Of a stretch of DNA of 64,000 nt, positions 1-9,960 are shown piece by piece. The notes beneath the pieces were generated by a model. That model was given only the letters and a program-made list of their open reading frames with translations. It made no database searches and was not told the DNA's origin. Within the stretch, counting starts at the first letter, position 1, and every line of letters starts with the position of its first letter. The position numbers and the translations under genes were made by a program. The stretch is from Beijerinckiaceae bacterium (GTDB lineage: Bacteria; Pseudomonadota; Alphaproteobacteria; Rhizobiales; Beijerinckiaceae), in contig JAIETL010000003.1 of NCBI GenBank assembly GCA_019745195.1, positions 107,155-171,154 on the forward strand, written 5' to 3'.

Positions 1-201
1 ACCATGAACGCCGGCAAGTTCGACTTCGGCTTCGCCGTCGACTGGATGCGCAAGGATCTCGGCATCGTGCTGGAGGAGGCCCGCCGCAACGGCGCGCAGC
101 TCCCGGTCACCGCGCTGGTCGACCAGTTCTACGCCGAGGTGCAGAAGATGGGCGGCAGGCGCTGGGACACCTCCAGCCTGATCGCTCGGCTGGAGGACTG
201 A
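1..201 (+). CDS. C-terminal part of a 3-hydroxyisobutyrate dehydrogenase-type protein (partial)
   Basis: The reading frame is open from the first base of the window, so this is the 3' end of a longer gene. The roughly 66 visible residues match the C-terminal all-helical (NAD-binding 11) domain of the beta-hydroxyacid dehydrogenase family: F-AVDWMRKDLGIVLEEAR, then LPVTALVDQFY, and a final WDTSSLIARLE. Members oxidise 3-hydroxyisobutyrate or reduce tartronate semialdehyde with NAD(P). The NAD-binding Rossmann domain and the catalytic lysine lie outside the window, so the substrate cannot be told. It converges on the MFS gene that follows. Confidence 0.75.
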   Translation, partial: TMNAGKFDFGFAVDWMRKDLGIVLEEARRNGAQLPVTALVDQFYAEVQKMGGRRWDTSSLIARLED

Positions 202-224
202 CGGCTTGAGCCGACGGCCGCGTC

Positions 225-1415
225 TCAGCGGCCGCCGGCAGCCGGGGCTCGTGACACCGCCAGAAGCCCTGCGCCCATCATCAGCCACATCATCAGCACC
301 AGCGCCTGCGGCCACAGCGTCACGGCCCAACTCGCCAGGATGGTGGCGAGCGCGCCCGAGCCGAGCTGGATCGCGCCCATCAGACCGGCTGCGGAGCCCG
401 CCAGTTCGGGCTTGGCCGACAGCGCTTCCGCCGTCGAGCCTGGAATCGTCAGCCCATTGCCGATGGCGTTGATCGCCAGCGGCAGGAACAGCGTCAGCGG
501 CGTCCAGTAGGGCGTCAAGGAGAGCGCGATCGCGCCGCTCATCGCGACGAAGGAGATGGCGAGCCCGGTGCGCACCAGACGCGCCGTGCCGAGCTTCACC
601 GCCAGCCGCGACATGGCGAAGTTGCCGACCATGTAGCCGAGCGCGTTCAGGATGAAATAGGCCCCGTAGACGTCCGGTCCACGTCCCATCGTCTCGACGA
701 CGATGTAGGGCGCGGCCGCGATGAACGCGAAGAACGCGCCAGACGTCATCGACAGCGCGATCACGTTGACGACGAAGCCGCGGTCCACGATCAGGCCCGG
801 AAACGCCCGGAAGATGCCGAGGAACGAGGTTCCGACGCCGATGCGCGGCGCGGTCTCGGGCAGGCGCAGCACGGTCAGCACCAGCACGACGACGCCGGCG
901 CCCGTCATGAACCAGAAGATCATGCGCCAGCCGAACCGTGTCTCGATATGGCCGCCGAGATAAGGCGCGAGCATCGGGGCGACGACCATGACCATGGTGA
1001 CGCTGGCGATCATGCTCGCGGCCTCGTCGCGGCTGGCCGTGTCGCGGATGATTGCGCGCGACAGCGCGAAGGCGGAGCCCGCGCCCGCGCCCTCCAGCAG
1101 GCGCGCCGCCAGCAGCACGCCGGTCGTCTCGGCCAGCGCGCCCAGCACCGAGCCGGCGACGAAGAGCGCGATGCCTGCATTGACGCAGGGGCGGCGGCCG
1201 AAGCGGTCCGACAGTGGCCCGATGATGAGCTGCGTCAGCGCCACCGCGACCAGAAACAGCGTCAGCGTGAGCTGGATCGTGGCGTAGCTCGTCGAAAAAT
1301 GCCGCGCCAGCGTCGGCGTCGCGGGAGCGAGCAGGTTGAGCGCTATCGGCTGCAGCGTCGAGATCGCGACGAGCACCATCAGCGTCGGTTTGGCGGGAAG
1401 CGGGCTCGCCCTCAT
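225..1415 (-). CDS. MFS transporter, Bcr/CflA-type drug exporter
   Basis: A 396-residue polytopic inner-membrane protein with about twelve hydrophobic segments. The MFS motif A reads GPLSDRFGRRP at residues 66-76, and the length and N-terminal sequence fit the Bcr/CflA drug:proton antiporter subfamily (DHA1). The likely role is efflux of a small compound; the substrate is unknown. The start is the ATG at 1415, which overlaps the TGA of the upstream DMT transporter gene as ATGA, so the two genes are probably translationally coupled. A longer reading frame extends upstream inside the neighbouring gene but encodes no plausible protein there. Confidence 0.85.
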   Translation of the reverse strand: MRASPLPAKPTLMVLVAISTLQPIALNLLAPATPTLARHFSTSYATIQLTLTLFLVAVALTQLIIGPLSDRFGRRPCVNAGIALFVAGSVLGALAETTGVLLAARLLEGAGAGSAFALSRAIIRDTASRDEAASMIASVTMVMVVAPMLAPYLGGHIETRFGWRMIFWFMTGAGVVVLVLTVLRLPETAPRIGVGTSFLGIFRAFPGLIVDRGFVVNVIALSMTSGAFFAFIAAAPYIVVETMGRGPDVYGAYFILNALGYMVGNFAMSRLAVKLGTARLVRTGLAISFVAMSGAIALSLTPYWTPLTLFLPLAINAIGNGLTIPGSTAEALSAKPELAGSAAGLMGAIQLGSGALATILASWAVTLWPQALVLMMWLMMGAGLLAVSRAPAAGGR

Positions 1416-2314
1416 GCCGGCGGGCCGCCCGGCAGCTTCAGATTGGAATCGGACCGCACGCGCTGGCGGTGCATGGTGTAGAGCCCGCTGCCGACGATCA
1501 GCGCGATGCCGACGATGGCAAGCGCGTCGGGAACCTCGCCCCAGACGACATAGCCGATCACGACCGCGAAGACGACGATGCTGTAGCGATAGCCCGAGAT
1601 CACGCCGATATCGGTGTTGCGGAAGGCGCTGACGATGCACAGGCTGCCAGTCGAGACCAGAACGGCCGCGCCGGCGAGATACAACGTCTCGATGCGCCAG
1701 AAAGGCTGCCAGACCTCGAAGAGCCCGTAGCCGATCGACACCAGGCCCACGAGCACGGTCGTCGTCAGGGAGATCACCGTCGAGGGCACGTCGCTGCCGA
1801 TGCTGCGGGTCAGCAGGTCGCGCCATCCGACCAGGATGGCGCTGATCAGCGCGACGATCGCGGCCAGGTTGAAGCCGTCTGCTTCCGGCCGCACGATCAG
1901 CAGCACGCCGAGAAAGCCCACTGCCACGGCCAGCGTCCGCCGCCAGCCGATCCGCTCGATCCGCAAGAGCACGGCGAGCACGACGATGATCAGCGGCGAG
2001 GTCATCAGGATCGCGGTGATGTTGCCGAGTGGCAGCAGGCCCAGCGCCCAGATGAAGGAGAGCGCCACCGCGCTCTCGATCAGCCCGCGCAGCAGCACGA
2101 TGGGCCGCAGCGCCAGCCCGAGCTTGCCGCCTTCCTTCAGCAGGAAGACCATGGCGAGCCCGGCCATGACGGCGAAGACCGTGCGCAACGCGATCGCCTG
2201 CCCGGCCGGATAGACCTCGCGGGCGAGTTTCATCAGCGTGTCGTTGCCGATGAACAGCGCCATCGCGGAGACCATGGCCACGATGCCGCGTCTGTTGTCG
2301 GCTGCACTGGCCAA
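1412..2314 (-). CDS. DMT superfamily (EamA) transporter
   Basis: A 300-residue inner-membrane protein with about ten hydrophobic helices and the two-fold EamA repeat typical of the drug/metabolite transporter superfamily. I place the start at TTG 2314 because an AGGA Shine-Dalgarno (2326-2323) lies 8 bases upstream and the resulting N-terminus resembles the family (ADNRRG before the first helix). ATG 2275 is an alternative and gives 287 residues. It overlaps the MFS exporter by four bases. Substrate unknown; the family includes exporters of amino acids and other metabolites. Confidence 0.8.
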   Translation of the reverse strand: MASAADNRRGIVAMVSAMALFIGNDTLMKLAREVYPAGQAIALRTVFAVMAGLAMVFLLKEGGKLGLALRPIVLLRGLIESAVALSFIWALGLLPLGNITAILMTSPLIIVVLAVLLRIERIGWRRTLAVAVGFLGVLLIVRPEADGFNLAAIVALISAILVGWRDLLTRSIGSDVPSTVISLTTTVLVGLVSIGYGLFEVWQPFWRIETLYLAGAAVLVSTGSLCIVSAFRNTDIGVISGYRYSIVVFAVVIGYVVWGEVPDALAIVGIALIVGSGLYTMHRQRVRSDSNLKLPGGPPA

Positions 2315-2340
2315 AGCGATGATCCTGTCTGCGCGCTCGC

Positions 2341-3477
2341 TCAGGCCGCGAAGCGGGCGAGCGAGAAGGGCGCGAGGTCGAAGGCCGAACGGCCTTCGGT
2401 CGAAAGATCGGCGAGGATTTCGCCGATCGCGCTGGCGAATTTGAAACCGTGGCCCGAGCAGCAGGAGGCGAACACGGCCTGGGCTACGCCCGGCACCGCG
2501 TCGATGATGAAGTCCTCGTCGGGCGTCACGCTGTAGACGCAGCCTTTCAGCGTCAGCGGCTCTCCGGCTGCGTCGGGCAGGTAGCGCTTGAGGCATTCGC
2601 GGATCAGCGCGACCTGGCGCGGGCTGGGCGTCCGGTCGTCGTCGCGCGGGTCCATCGGCTCGCGGCCGAAATGCGGTCCGCCAAGCTTGAAGCCCGGATG
2701 TTCGTAGAGGGGGAAGCCGTAAAAATGGCCTTCCTCGACGGTGAGGATGAAGACGGGGAAGGCGCCTTCCCGGTACAGCTCAGGCCGCCGCGTCGTGAAC
2801 CAGCCGATCGCCTGTCGCACGGTCGCGACGTTGGCGGCCAGCGCAGGGACCGCGTCCGCGATCCAGCCGCCCGAGGTGATCACGAGCCGCCCGGCCGAGT
2901 AGCTGCCGCGCTCCGTGCGAACCTCGACGCCGCCATCGGCGGTCGGTCGCCAATCGAGCATCGGCTCGTTGGTGCGAATCTCCGCCCCCCGCGACTGGGC
3001 GAGGCCGACATGGGCATAGATCGCCTTTTCCGAGGCGACGAAGCCGCCATCGGGCTGCCACAGGGCGTGATGGCCCTCGGGAAGCTGGAAACCGGGAAAC
3101 CGCTTCGCGATCTCGCCGCCATCGAGAACCTCGTGCTCGAGCCCGTGGTCGAGGCAGGATTGCAGCGAGGCTTCGACCTCGCCGGAGCCGCGCGGCGCAA
3201 GGTCGAGAGAGCCGGTGACGTGCAGCAGCTTCATCCCCGCGGCCGCGCCCGTCTCCTTCCAGAGCTGGTGGGCGCGCTGCACGATCGGGACATAGTGCGA
3301 GCCCTCGAAATAGGCGATCCGGATGATCCGTGTCATGCCGTGCGAGGAGCCCATCGCGTGGCCGAGATCGAAGCGCTCCAGCCCAAGCACCCTGAGGCCG
3401 CGCCGGGCCAGATGCCAGCAGGCGGCCGAGCCCATGGCGCCGACTCCGGCGACGATGACGTCGTAGCTGTTGGACAT
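2341..3477 (-). CDS. FAD-dependent sarcosine oxidase / N-methyltryptophan oxidase family protein
   Basis: 378 residues, the usual length for monomeric sarcosine oxidase and N-methyl-L-tryptophan oxidase (SolA). The N-terminal dinucleotide-binding motif GVGAMG is at residues 11-16. The C-terminal motif CCSGHGFKF (Cys339/Cys340) matches the segment that holds covalently attached FAD in this family. The enzymes oxidatively demethylate secondary amines to give H2O2, formaldehyde and an amino acid. The actual substrate is not readable. The gene sits directly upstream of the DMT and MFS exporters on the same strand (27 bases before the DMT start), so the three may form an operon. Confidence 0.82.
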   Translation of the reverse strand: MSNSYDVIVAGVGAMGSAACWHLARRGLRVLGLERFDLGHAMGSSHGMTRIIRIAYFEGSHYVPIVQRAHQLWKETGAAAGMKLLHVTGSLDLAPRGSGEVEASLQSCLDHGLEHEVLDGGEIAKRFPGFQLPEGHHALWQPDGGFVASEKAIYAHVGLAQSRGAEIRTNEPMLDWRPTADGGVEVRTERGSYSAGRLVITSGGWIADAVPALAANVATVRQAIGWFTTRRPELYREGAFPVFILTVEEGHFYGFPLYEHPGFKLGGPHFGREPMDPRDDDRTPSPRQVALIRECLKRYLPDAAGEPLTLKGCVYSVTPDEDFIIDAVPGVAQAVFASCCSGHGFKFASAIGEILADLSTEGRSAFDLAPFSLARFAA

Positions 3478-3659
3478 GCGGTTCGGGCTCGGGGAGACGC
3501 CGGGGCGGCAGGATTGGAGCAGGATGGAAATCCCTTAACCCGTGCCCAGGAAACGGTCCATGCCCGCGAGGTCTGGCGCGATACGCGGCAGACGCCGGTG
3601 AGGTTTCGTTAACGATGTTGCCTGATTGTGGGTCAGTTCTTTCCGTTCAGGATTGGTTG

Positions 3660-5432
3660 ATGCTCCGCACGGTTCGGCGCTGGTTCGGCAGTCGAGACCA
3701 CGAGCGCGCCGTTGTGGCGGCGCCGGCGGGCGAAACCTTGCCCGCCTCCGCCGCGATGCCAGCCCCCGTCGCCTCGATCGACGACGCCATCGCGGAATCG
3801 ATCGTCACGCTGGAGCAGGATGTCGTCGCCGCCATGCGGCGCGTCACCGGCCGACTCAGGCATGCCGAGGCCTTCTCCGCAGGGGCCGAGGCCCGCTCGC
3901 GCGAGATACATGACAGCATCTCGGAGCTGCGGGCCGCGACCGCGACCGCCAACAGCCATTCGATGGCGCTCGCGACCGCGACGCAGCAGGTCTCGGATTC
4001 GGCCGAGCAGGTCGGCCACGCCATGACCGGCGCGCGCGAGCGCCTGGACGCCGCAGCGATGCGCGCCGACGAGGCGACTCAGATGATGACCGGTCTCGCG
4101 CAGGCGATGGCCGAGATCGGCGGCATCGTCGATTCCATTTCGGAGATCGCGCGCCAGACCAACCTGCTCGCGCTGAACGCCACGATCGAGGCCGCCCGCG
4201 CCGGCGAGGCCGGGCGCGGCTTCGGCGTCGTCGCGCAGGAGGTGAAGACGCTTTCGGTCGAGGCGCGCAATGCCGCCGACCACATTCGCAGCCGTGTCGC
4301 CAGGCTGACGCAGACGGCGCATGGCTCTGCCGGCATCGTCAACGAGGCGCTGCAGATGGTGCGCGACGTCAATCCCGTGATCGCGGCGATCGGCGGAGCC
4401 TCGCAGGAGCAGGCCACGGCCGCAGCCGAAGTCTCGCGCAGCGCCGAGGCGACGGCGCGTTTCGTCGAGACGGTCCTACACCGCTTCGACGACATCGACA
4501 GGGTCGCGCTCTCCGCCGCATCCGAGAGCGTCGGTGCGCGGCAGGCCCTGTCGGAAGGCGCGCGCCAGGCCGACAGCATGCTGCGCCGCTTCATCCCGAC
4601 GCTGCGACACGCCGGCTTCGCCGACCGCAGGCAGCATGACCGCTTTCCGGCCGAGCATCGCGCGGAGTTCGCCGCTCCGGGCGCCGCCGTCACAAGCCAG
4701 ACGATCGACATCGGCCTTGGTGGCGCATTGATCGCCGGTTCCGCCGGATCGCCTCCCGCCATCGGGACGATGGGCACGATCCGGATCGGCGAGCTGCAGC
4801 CGCTGGCCGCCCGGATCGTCGCGGTCAGCGATCTCGGCCTGCACATCGCTTTCGCCCCGGCCTCGGCGGCCGGGCATGACGGGCTCAAGGCGCTGGTGGC
4901 AGAAACCGAGCTGTCCTATCGGCCGCTGATCGAACGGACGCAGGCGTTTGCGGTCAAGGTCGCGGACCTGATGCGGCAGGCGCTGCGCGACGCGCGGCTG
5001 AGCGAGGACGATCTGTTCGACATCGACTACCAGCCCGTTCCGGGCAGCGATCCGGTGCAATACGCCAACCGGGCCCTGCCGGCCCTGCTCGCATGCCTGC
5101 CGCCGCTGCTGGCGCAGACCTTGGCCAGCGACGAGAGGCTGGTCTTCGCGCTGCCGATCGACCGCAATGGCTACATCCCCGTGCACAACGCTGCCTTTTC
5201 CCAACCGCAGCGTCAGGGCGAGCCGGTCTGGAACGCGATCCACAGCCGCAACCAGCGGATTTTCGACGACCGCGCCGGCATCATGGCCGGGCGTTCGCAG
5301 CGCCCCTTCCTCGTCCAGTCCTATCTGCGCGACATGGGTGGCGGCGTGACCTATGTCATGCGCGAGGTCGACGCTCCGCTGCGGATCAACGGCCGCCATT
5401 GGGGCGGCGTGCGCATGGCCTACCGGATGTGA
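3660..5432 (+). CDS. Soluble methyl-accepting chemotaxis protein with PilZ domain and C-terminal sensor
   Basis: 590 residues with no membrane segment, so a cytoplasmic chemoreceptor. Order of parts: coiled-coil and MCP signalling hairpin in roughly the first half, with the conserved tip [21 protein letters not shown]; then a PilZ-like segment beginning RRQHDRF and followed by TIDIGLGG; then about 170 residues containing [10 protein letters not shown] and [15 protein letters not shown], a sensor-like module seen at the C-terminus of other alphaproteobacterial MCPs. PilZ domains bind cyclic-di-GMP. Here the usual DxSxxG has Gly for Ser, so binding is uncertain. Start ATG 3660 has AGGA seven bases upstream; an in-frame ATG at 3615 would add 15 residues. 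Confidence 0.88.
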   Translation: MLRTVRRWFGSRDHERAVVAAPAGETLPASAAMPAPVASIDDAIAESIVTLEQDVVAAMRRVTGRLRHAEAFSAGAEARSREIHDSISELRAATATANSHSMALATATQQVSDSAEQVGHAMTGARERLDAAAMRADEATQMMTGLAQAMAEIGGIVDSISEIARQTNLLALNATIEAARAGEAGRGFGVVAQEVKTLSVEARNAADHIRSRVARLTQTAHGSAGIVNEALQMVRDVNPVIAAIGGASQEQATAAAEVSRSAEATARFVETVLHRFDDIDRVALSAASESVGARQALSEGARQADSMLRRFIPTLRHAGFADRRQHDRFPAEHRAEFAAPGAAVTSQTIDIGLGGALIAGSAGSPPAIGTMGTIRIGELQPLAARIVAVSDLGLHIAFAPASAAGHDGLKALVAETELSYRPLIERTQAFAVKVADLMRQALRDARLSEDDLFDIDYQPVPGSDPVQYANRALPALLACLPPLLAQTLASDERLVFALPIDRNGYIPVHNAAFSQPQRQGEPVWNAIHSRNQRIFDDRAGIMAGRSQRPFLVQSYLRDMGGGVTYVMREVDAPLRINGRHWGGVRMAYRM

Positions 5433-5442
5433 GCGGCGCGCC

Positions 5443-6207
5443 TTACAGCCGTTCCCAGGTAAAGGCGATGTTCAACCGCCGCAGCGCGTCGCGCCACAGG
5501 GTCGAGGCCTGTTCGAGCCGCTGCGGCTCGTAGCCGCCCTGCACCTGATGCACGCTGAGCGCCCAGCCTGCGCCATCGGCGTCCTTCCAGGTTTTTTCGA
5601 CCAGCCGGCGCAGCCGCTCGGGCTCGCGCGCCGCCGCATTCGTGCCGAACACCGTGAACTGCGCCGAGTTCTGCAGCATGTCGGAGACGACGACGAGCGC
5701 CTTGTCGCCGGCGGGCACGCGCGTTTCGCGGCGCGCCATCACGTCGCCCATCGCCTCCGCGATCGGCGAAAGATTGCCGCGCGAAGGCTGGCTGAGCTGC
5801 GCCAGCGCCTCGTCGAGCGGGCGGCCGAACTTCTCGACCCAGCGAACATAGTCGCGGCGCGGATTGCCGATCAGCTCGCTCACCGTCCGGCCGGGATTGC
5901 ACAAGGTGAGCAGCGGGGGAAAGCCAGGCTCGAAGGCGTCGCTGAAGGCATAGATCGAAATCATCCGGTTGGCCGGGAGCTCGTCGCCCATGCGCTTGAC
6001 CAGCCGCTTCAGCCTCCCGGCCTGGACTTCGCTCCAGGGGTCGCTCTTGTCGACAAGCACCAGCGTATGGCCGACAGCGCCGGTCGTCGGGCACAATGTC
6101 TCGGCATCGCGCGGCGGCCCGCGCAGCAGCGCGGGCGCGGCGAAAAATCCGGCCAGCACCAGCCCCGCCGCCAGCGAGCCGACGATCGCCCAATGCTCGC
6201 CCTTCAT
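5443..6207 (-). CDS. Membrane-anchored VWA-like protein of unknown function
   Basis: 254 residues: one N-terminal hydrophobic anchor (about residues 7-28), then a domain with a von Willebrand A-like pattern. A hydrophobic strand ends in LVLVDKSDPW in the place of a DxSxS metal site, GNLSPIAEAM follows in the place of the conserved Thr loop, and ALVVVSDMLQNS matches the strand that normally ends in a metal-binding Asp. The resemblance is by pattern only. It is the last gene of a three-gene operon, and its ATG overlaps the stop of the preceding gene (ATGA). It probably faces the periplasm, tied to the membrane protein encoded before it. Function unknown. Confidence 0.7.
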   Translation of the reverse strand: MKGEHWAIVGSLAAGLVLAGFFAAPALLRGPPRDAETLCPTTGAVGHTLVLVDKSDPWSEVQAGRLKRLVKRMGDELPANRMISIYAFSDAFEPGFPPLLTLCNPGRTVSELIGNPRRDYVRWVEKFGRPLDEALAQLSQPSRGNLSPIAEAMGDVMARRETRVPAGDKALVVVSDMLQNSAQFTVFGTNAAAREPERLRRLVEKTWKDADGAGWALSVHQVQGGYEPQRLEQASTLWRDALRRLNIAFTWERL

Positions 6208-7679
6208 GCCGGCCCGCCGCCGGAGTGGGCAGAGGGCATGCCGACCGCGAGCGCCCTCCGGCTCGCCTCGTCCTGCGCAAACGCATCCTCGCCGGCCTTG
6301 ATCGCGGCCGCCTTGACGCGCGCGACCTCGCCTGGCCAGTCGACGCCGCGCAGCATGGCGAGCTGGTCCTTCAGCTTGGCCTCGATCAGCGCCGGCAGAT
6401 TGGCGAGCTGGCGCTCGAAATCGGCGATCGCGCTGCGCACCAGCGCATGCTCGGGCGGTGGGCCGGCATGGTCGAGCTCCGGCATCGACAGGCCTTGCGA
6501 GAAATAGGCCGGCGGATAGTCGCTGCGTACCTTCAGATTGGCCTCGCGGTACTGCATCAGCGCCCCGTCGCGCGCGGCGCGCAACTGGGCGAGACGGGTC
6601 TGGTCGAGGTCGCGGGCCTGGTCGGCGGAGGCCTTGCTGAGCTGCAGCCTGTCGATCTGCGCCTGGCATTCCTCACGGAAGCCGTCGATCTGGGTGCGGA
6701 TCGCCATCAGCTCCGGCATCAGGCTGGCGTCGAGCGCCTGCTGCTGCTCCTCGACCTCGCGCCAGCGCTGCCGCCAGCGCTTGAAGGACGCCGCGTGGCC
6801 GGGATAGCTGCCGAAGGCCGAATAGCCCTTCACGGCGGCGATGAAGGCGACGATGCAGCCGATGATCACGAGCGCGATCGATTTGAGATCGTTGATCGCC
6901 AGCAGATTCGCCGCCATCCGGGGCGCGACCTGCACCGAGGTCGCATCCGGGTTGGCCAGCAGCAATTCGCGATAATGCCCGACCGCGAGGTTGAACAGCA
7001 GGATGACGGCGATCATGGCGACATAGGCCGGCAGCGCCCAGAACAGATGCGAGGCGCGCACATGCTGGGTGTAGCGCGCCGGCCCCATCCCGAGGATGAA
7101 GCCGAGCGCGATGTTGAGACCCGAGATGATGACGGCGGTCGCGGCGCCGCCGACGAGGCCGAACTCGCTCGCCTCGGCGAAGAAGGTGCCGTTCAGCAGG
7201 CTTTCGATCGCCAGCGGCACGATCAGGAAGAGCAGCGTGAACTGCCATTTCTCCAGCTTGGGGTCGGCCGGGCGCTGGTGGACATGGCAGAAGAAGTCGT
7301 ATTCGCGCTTGGCGCGCAAGGCGTCATGGACCTTCTGCTTCAGCGCGCCGCCGCCCTTGGTCAGCAGCGCCCGCATCGCCTCGTCGAGCGAGCGGATGCG
7401 CGCCTCGTAGCGCTCGGTGGTGAAGGCCTCGCGCGCGCCGATCACCTCCGCATAGAGCGCGTTCAGCCGGGCGCTCGTCTCGCGGCGGATGGACAACTGC
7501 AATTCGCCGACGCGCGCCAGCACGTCCTGCTCGGTCCGGGACGGCACCGTCGCATGCGCGGCCGGCGCGTTGTCGAGCGCATCATGCGCGCCGTTCCAGC
7601 CGGCCTGCGCGGTCTCGGCGAGGTGGTGGACCGAGATGCGCTGCCCGCCGGGATCGGCCTCATCCTCGTCACGCGCCAT
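6204..7679 (-). CDS. Membrane protein with cytoplasmic coiled-coil regions, unknown function
   Basis: 491 residues from ATG 7679. Layout: a charged helical N-terminus (about 45-130, heptad-like), four hydrophobic segments near residues 145-165, 172-198, 212-235 and 265-285, then a second long helical, Gln/Glu/Arg-rich region (about 300-390) and a C-terminal tail. I recognise no enzymatic motif. It is the middle gene of a three-gene operon, overlapping the upstream gene by 11 bases and the downstream gene by 4, which suggests that the three proteins work together in the inner membrane. ATGs further upstream lie inside the preceding gene. Confidence 0.7.
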   Translation of the reverse strand: MARDEDEADPGGQRISVHHLAETAQAGWNGAHDALDNAPAAHATVPSRTEQDVLARVGELQLSIRRETSARLNALYAEVIGAREAFTTERYEARIRSLDEAMRALLTKGGGALKQKVHDALRAKREYDFFCHVHQRPADPKLEKWQFTLLFLIVPLAIESLLNGTFFAEASEFGLVGGAATAVIISGLNIALGFILGMGPARYTQHVRASHLFWALPAYVAMIAVILLFNLAVGHYRELLLANPDATSVQVAPRMAANLLAINDLKSIALVIIGCIVAFIAAVKGYSAFGSYPGHAASFKRWRQRWREVEEQQQALDASLMPELMAIRTQIDGFREECQAQIDRLQLSKASADQARDLDQTRLAQLRAARDGALMQYREANLKVRSDYPPAYFSQGLSMPELDHAGPPPEHALVRSAIADFERQLANLPALIEAKLKDQLAMLRGVDWPGEVARVKAAAIKAGEDAFAQDEASRRALAVGMPSAHSGGGPA

Positions 7680-8268
7680 GGCGCGCGCCTTCCAGCGTCC
7701 GCCGCGCCTCGACAAGATCGACATGGAAGCTGCGGAAGCCGCGCGCCGCCGGGCGCAGATAGGTTCGCGCGAACCAGAGCGCGAGCGCGGCTGCGGCGCC
7801 GGCGATCGCAGCCGCGGCGATCGGTCCCGCCGCGGGCGGCGCAGCCTGGTCCGACCAGAGGCGCATCGCCGCGACGGCCCCGGCACACAGCGCCGCGATC
7901 GCCAGAACCGCGCCGAACCGCGCCTGGCCGATATCGTAGCCGAGACGCAGCGCCATCTGCAGCGCGGCGAGGATCGCGGCCGCGTGGAGCTCGATCATCA
8001 CGAGAAGGACGAACAGCGCCGCAGGAATAGCCAGCAGGAGGTGCGGCCAGCGCCACCCGCCGAGCCATGAGAAGGCGGCAAGCATCACCGAGCCTGCGAA
8101 ATAAAGTACGGCGAGAAGAAGCAGCCCCAGCATGATCGCCAGAATCGGCGCACGCCGCCGCAGCGAAAAGACCATACGGACCAGATAGCCGAAACGGCTT
8201 TCGACCACCGCCCGCGCGACGGACTGCCAGAGAGATCGCGGGATCGCTTTCAGCCGCGCAAGCATCAT
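7669..8268 (-). CDS. Small polytopic membrane protein, unknown function
   Basis: 199 residues with a basic, amphipathic N-terminus (about 1-40) and four strongly hydrophobic segments (near 43-65, 75-100, 115-135 and 145-165), ending in a basic tail. No family recognised. First gene of the three-gene operon 8268-5443. A second ATG one codon in is equally possible as the start. Its length and topology could make it a partner subunit for the larger coiled-coil membrane protein that follows, but that is inference from the overlap only. Confidence 0.65.
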   Translation of the reverse strand: MMLARLKAIPRSLWQSVARAVVESRFGYLVRMVFSLRRRAPILAIMLGLLLLAVLYFAGSVMLAAFSWLGGWRWPHLLLAIPAALFVLLVMIELHAAAILAALQMALRLGYDIGQARFGAVLAIAALCAGAVAAMRLWSDQAAPPAAGPIAAAAIAGAAAALALWFARTYLRPAARGFRSFHVDLVEARRTLEGARHGA

Positions 8269-8396
8269 CCCGACATCAGACGCAAAAGAAATGGCACACC
8301 TGCTGAAACGTTAGCCCATCGCAGAAGAGCGTCAAGTTGCGGCAGAGCTGTGGCGCTCGCATGCGGCGAAGCGCGTTCGCTGGACAGATCGGCCGT

Positions 8397-9425
8397 TCAG
8401 CCGCCCGTGACGCTCATGTGCCGGCCGACGGCGGGCGTGGCGCGCCTGCGGTCGATGACGAAATCATGGCCCTTGGGCTTGCGCGAGATCGCCTCGTCCA
8501 TGGCCCGGTGCAGGGCGGCGTCGTCGCTCGACGCGCGCAGGGCCGATCGCAGATCCGCCGCATCTTCCTGGCCGAGGCACATATAGAGCGTGCCCGTGCA
8601 GGTCAGGCGGACGCGGTTGCAGCTCTCGCAGAAATTATGCGTCATCGGCGTGATGTAGCCGACGAGCCCGCCGGTCTCCTTGACCCGGAAATAGCGCGCC
8701 GGGCCGCCCGTTTTGTAGGGGTCCTCGGCGAGGTTGTAGCGATCCATCAGCCGCGCCCGCACCACCGAGAGCGGCAGGAACTGGTCGATCCGCCCGGGCT
8801 CGATCTCGCCGAGCGGCATCACCTCGATCAGCGTCAGATCCATGCCGAGCCCGTGCGACCACGTCATCAGGCTCTCGATCTCGTCCTCGTTGACGCCCTT
8901 GAGCGCCACCGCGTTGATCTTGACCCGCAGGCCCGCCTTGCGCGCCGCCTCGATGCCGGCCAGCACCTTGTCGAGATCGCCCCAGCGCGTGATCCTGCGG
9001 AACTTGTCGGGGTCCAGCGTGTCGAGCGAAACGTTGATCCGCCGCACGCCGTAATCGGCCATCTCCTGGGCGTAGCGCTCAAGCAGCGAGCCGTTTGTGG
9101 TCAGCGTCAGCTCCTCCAGCGCGCCCGAGGCGAGATGGCGCGAGAGCGAGCGGAACAGGCTCATGATGTCACGGCGCACCAGCGGCTCGCCGCCGGTGAT
9201 GCGGAGTTTGCGGGTGCCGCGCTGGATGAAAGCGGTCGAAAGCCGGTCGAGTTCCTCCAGCGTCAGCAAATCGCGCTTGGGAAGGAAGGTCATGTCCTCG
9301 GACATGCAGTAGACGCAGCGGAAATCGCAGCGATCCGTCACGGAAATGCGCAGATAGGAGATGTCGCGGCCGAACGGATCGACGAGCGGCGCGCGCATCA
9401 GCGGGTTTTGGGTTTCGATCAGCAC
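8397..9425 (-). CDS. moaA: GTP 3',8-cyclase MoaA
   Basis: 342 residues, a radical SAM enzyme for the first step of molybdenum cofactor synthesis: conversion of GTP to (8S)-3',8-cyclo-7,8-dihydroguanosine 5'-triphosphate. The N-terminal radical-SAM cluster site CDFRCVYC uses Cys33, Cys37 and Cys40. The C-terminal cluster region has [11 protein letters not shown] followed by a further Cys, and the protein ends in the Gly-Gly tail (VTGG) needed for activity in characterised MoaA. All key features are present, so it should be functional. No other moa gene is next to it. Confidence 0.96.
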   Translation of the reverse strand: MLIETQNPLMRAPLVDPFGRDISYLRISVTDRCDFRCVYCMSEDMTFLPKRDLLTLEELDRLSTAFIQRGTRKLRITGGEPLVRRDIMSLFRSLSRHLASGALEELTLTTNGSLLERYAQEMADYGVRRINVSLDTLDPDKFRRITRWGDLDKVLAGIEAARKAGLRVKINAVALKGVNEDEIESLMTWSHGLGMDLTLIEVMPLGEIEPGRIDQFLPLSVVRARLMDRYNLAEDPYKTGGPARYFRVKETGGLVGYITPMTHNFCESCNRVRLTCTGTLYMCLGQEDAADLRSALRASSDDAALHRAMDEAISRKPKGHDFVIDRRRATPAVGRHMSVTGG

Positions 9426-9561
9426 GCCGGGCTATCCTTGCGCCGCCGCGCCGTGAGTGGCCGCAGCGGCATTGTCCTGTATAGAGCGCGAGACATTGGC
9501 ATTGCCGGGGCGCACGTCAAGCGCGGCTTCGGTCGCATCCATCGGGGATCATCGCACGATC

Positions 9562-9930
9562 ATGTCAGCCTGGCCGACCGAACTCCGCCTGTCCAAGGAT
9601 CGCCGTACCCTGCATGTCGCCTTCGAGGACGGTTCGTCCTACGCGCTCGCAGCCGAACTTCTGCGCGTCGAAAGCCCTTCCGCCGAGGTCCAGGGCCATG
9701 GCCCCACGCAGAAGAAGACCGTGCCCGGCAAGGCCGCCGTCGAAATCCTGACGGTCGAGCCCGTAGGCCATTACGCGGTCAAGCTGACCTTCGACGACAT
9801 GCACGACACCGGCATCTATGGCTGGGACTATCTGCGCGAACTCGGCGAGACGGGCGAGGTGAAGCTGCAGGCTTATCTCGACGAACTGGAGCGGCAGGGG
9901 CTGTCGCGGGAGCGGAAGGGGCGGGGATAG
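9562..9930 (+). CDS. DUF971 (GBBH-like N-terminal domain) protein
   Basis: 122 residues consisting of one DUF971 domain: WPTELRLSKDRRTLHVAF, then YALAAELLRVESPSAEVQGHG and a final YGWDYLRELG. This matches the N-terminal zinc-binding-like domain of gamma-butyrobetaine hydroxylase and stand-alone proteins that in other bacteria are linked to iron-sulfur cluster work. Start ATG 9562 is used because upstream codons in the frame encode nothing family-like. It is divergent from moaA, about 136 bases away, and the shared interval probably holds both promoters. Confidence 0.85.
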   Translation: MSAWPTELRLSKDRRTLHVAFEDGSSYALAAELLRVESPSAEVQGHGPTQKKTVPGKAAVEILTVEPVGHYAVKLTFDDMHDTGIYGWDYLRELGETGEVKLQAYLDELERQGLSRERKGRG

Positions 9931-9960
9931 CGGCCGTTAGACGTGCGGGCGTCCCTAATG

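Noticed and set aside
1469..2536. Long rightward reading frames opposite the two exporter genes
   Set aside because: They are the antisense of clear membrane-protein genes; their Asp/Arg/His-rich composition is typical of GC-rich shadow frames and they have no ribosome site.
6096..8030. 644-codon rightward frame opposite the three-gene membrane operon
   Set aside because: Composition is shadow-like (Arg/Ala/Asp) and the opposite strand has hydrophobic helices and overlapping starts that explain the region.
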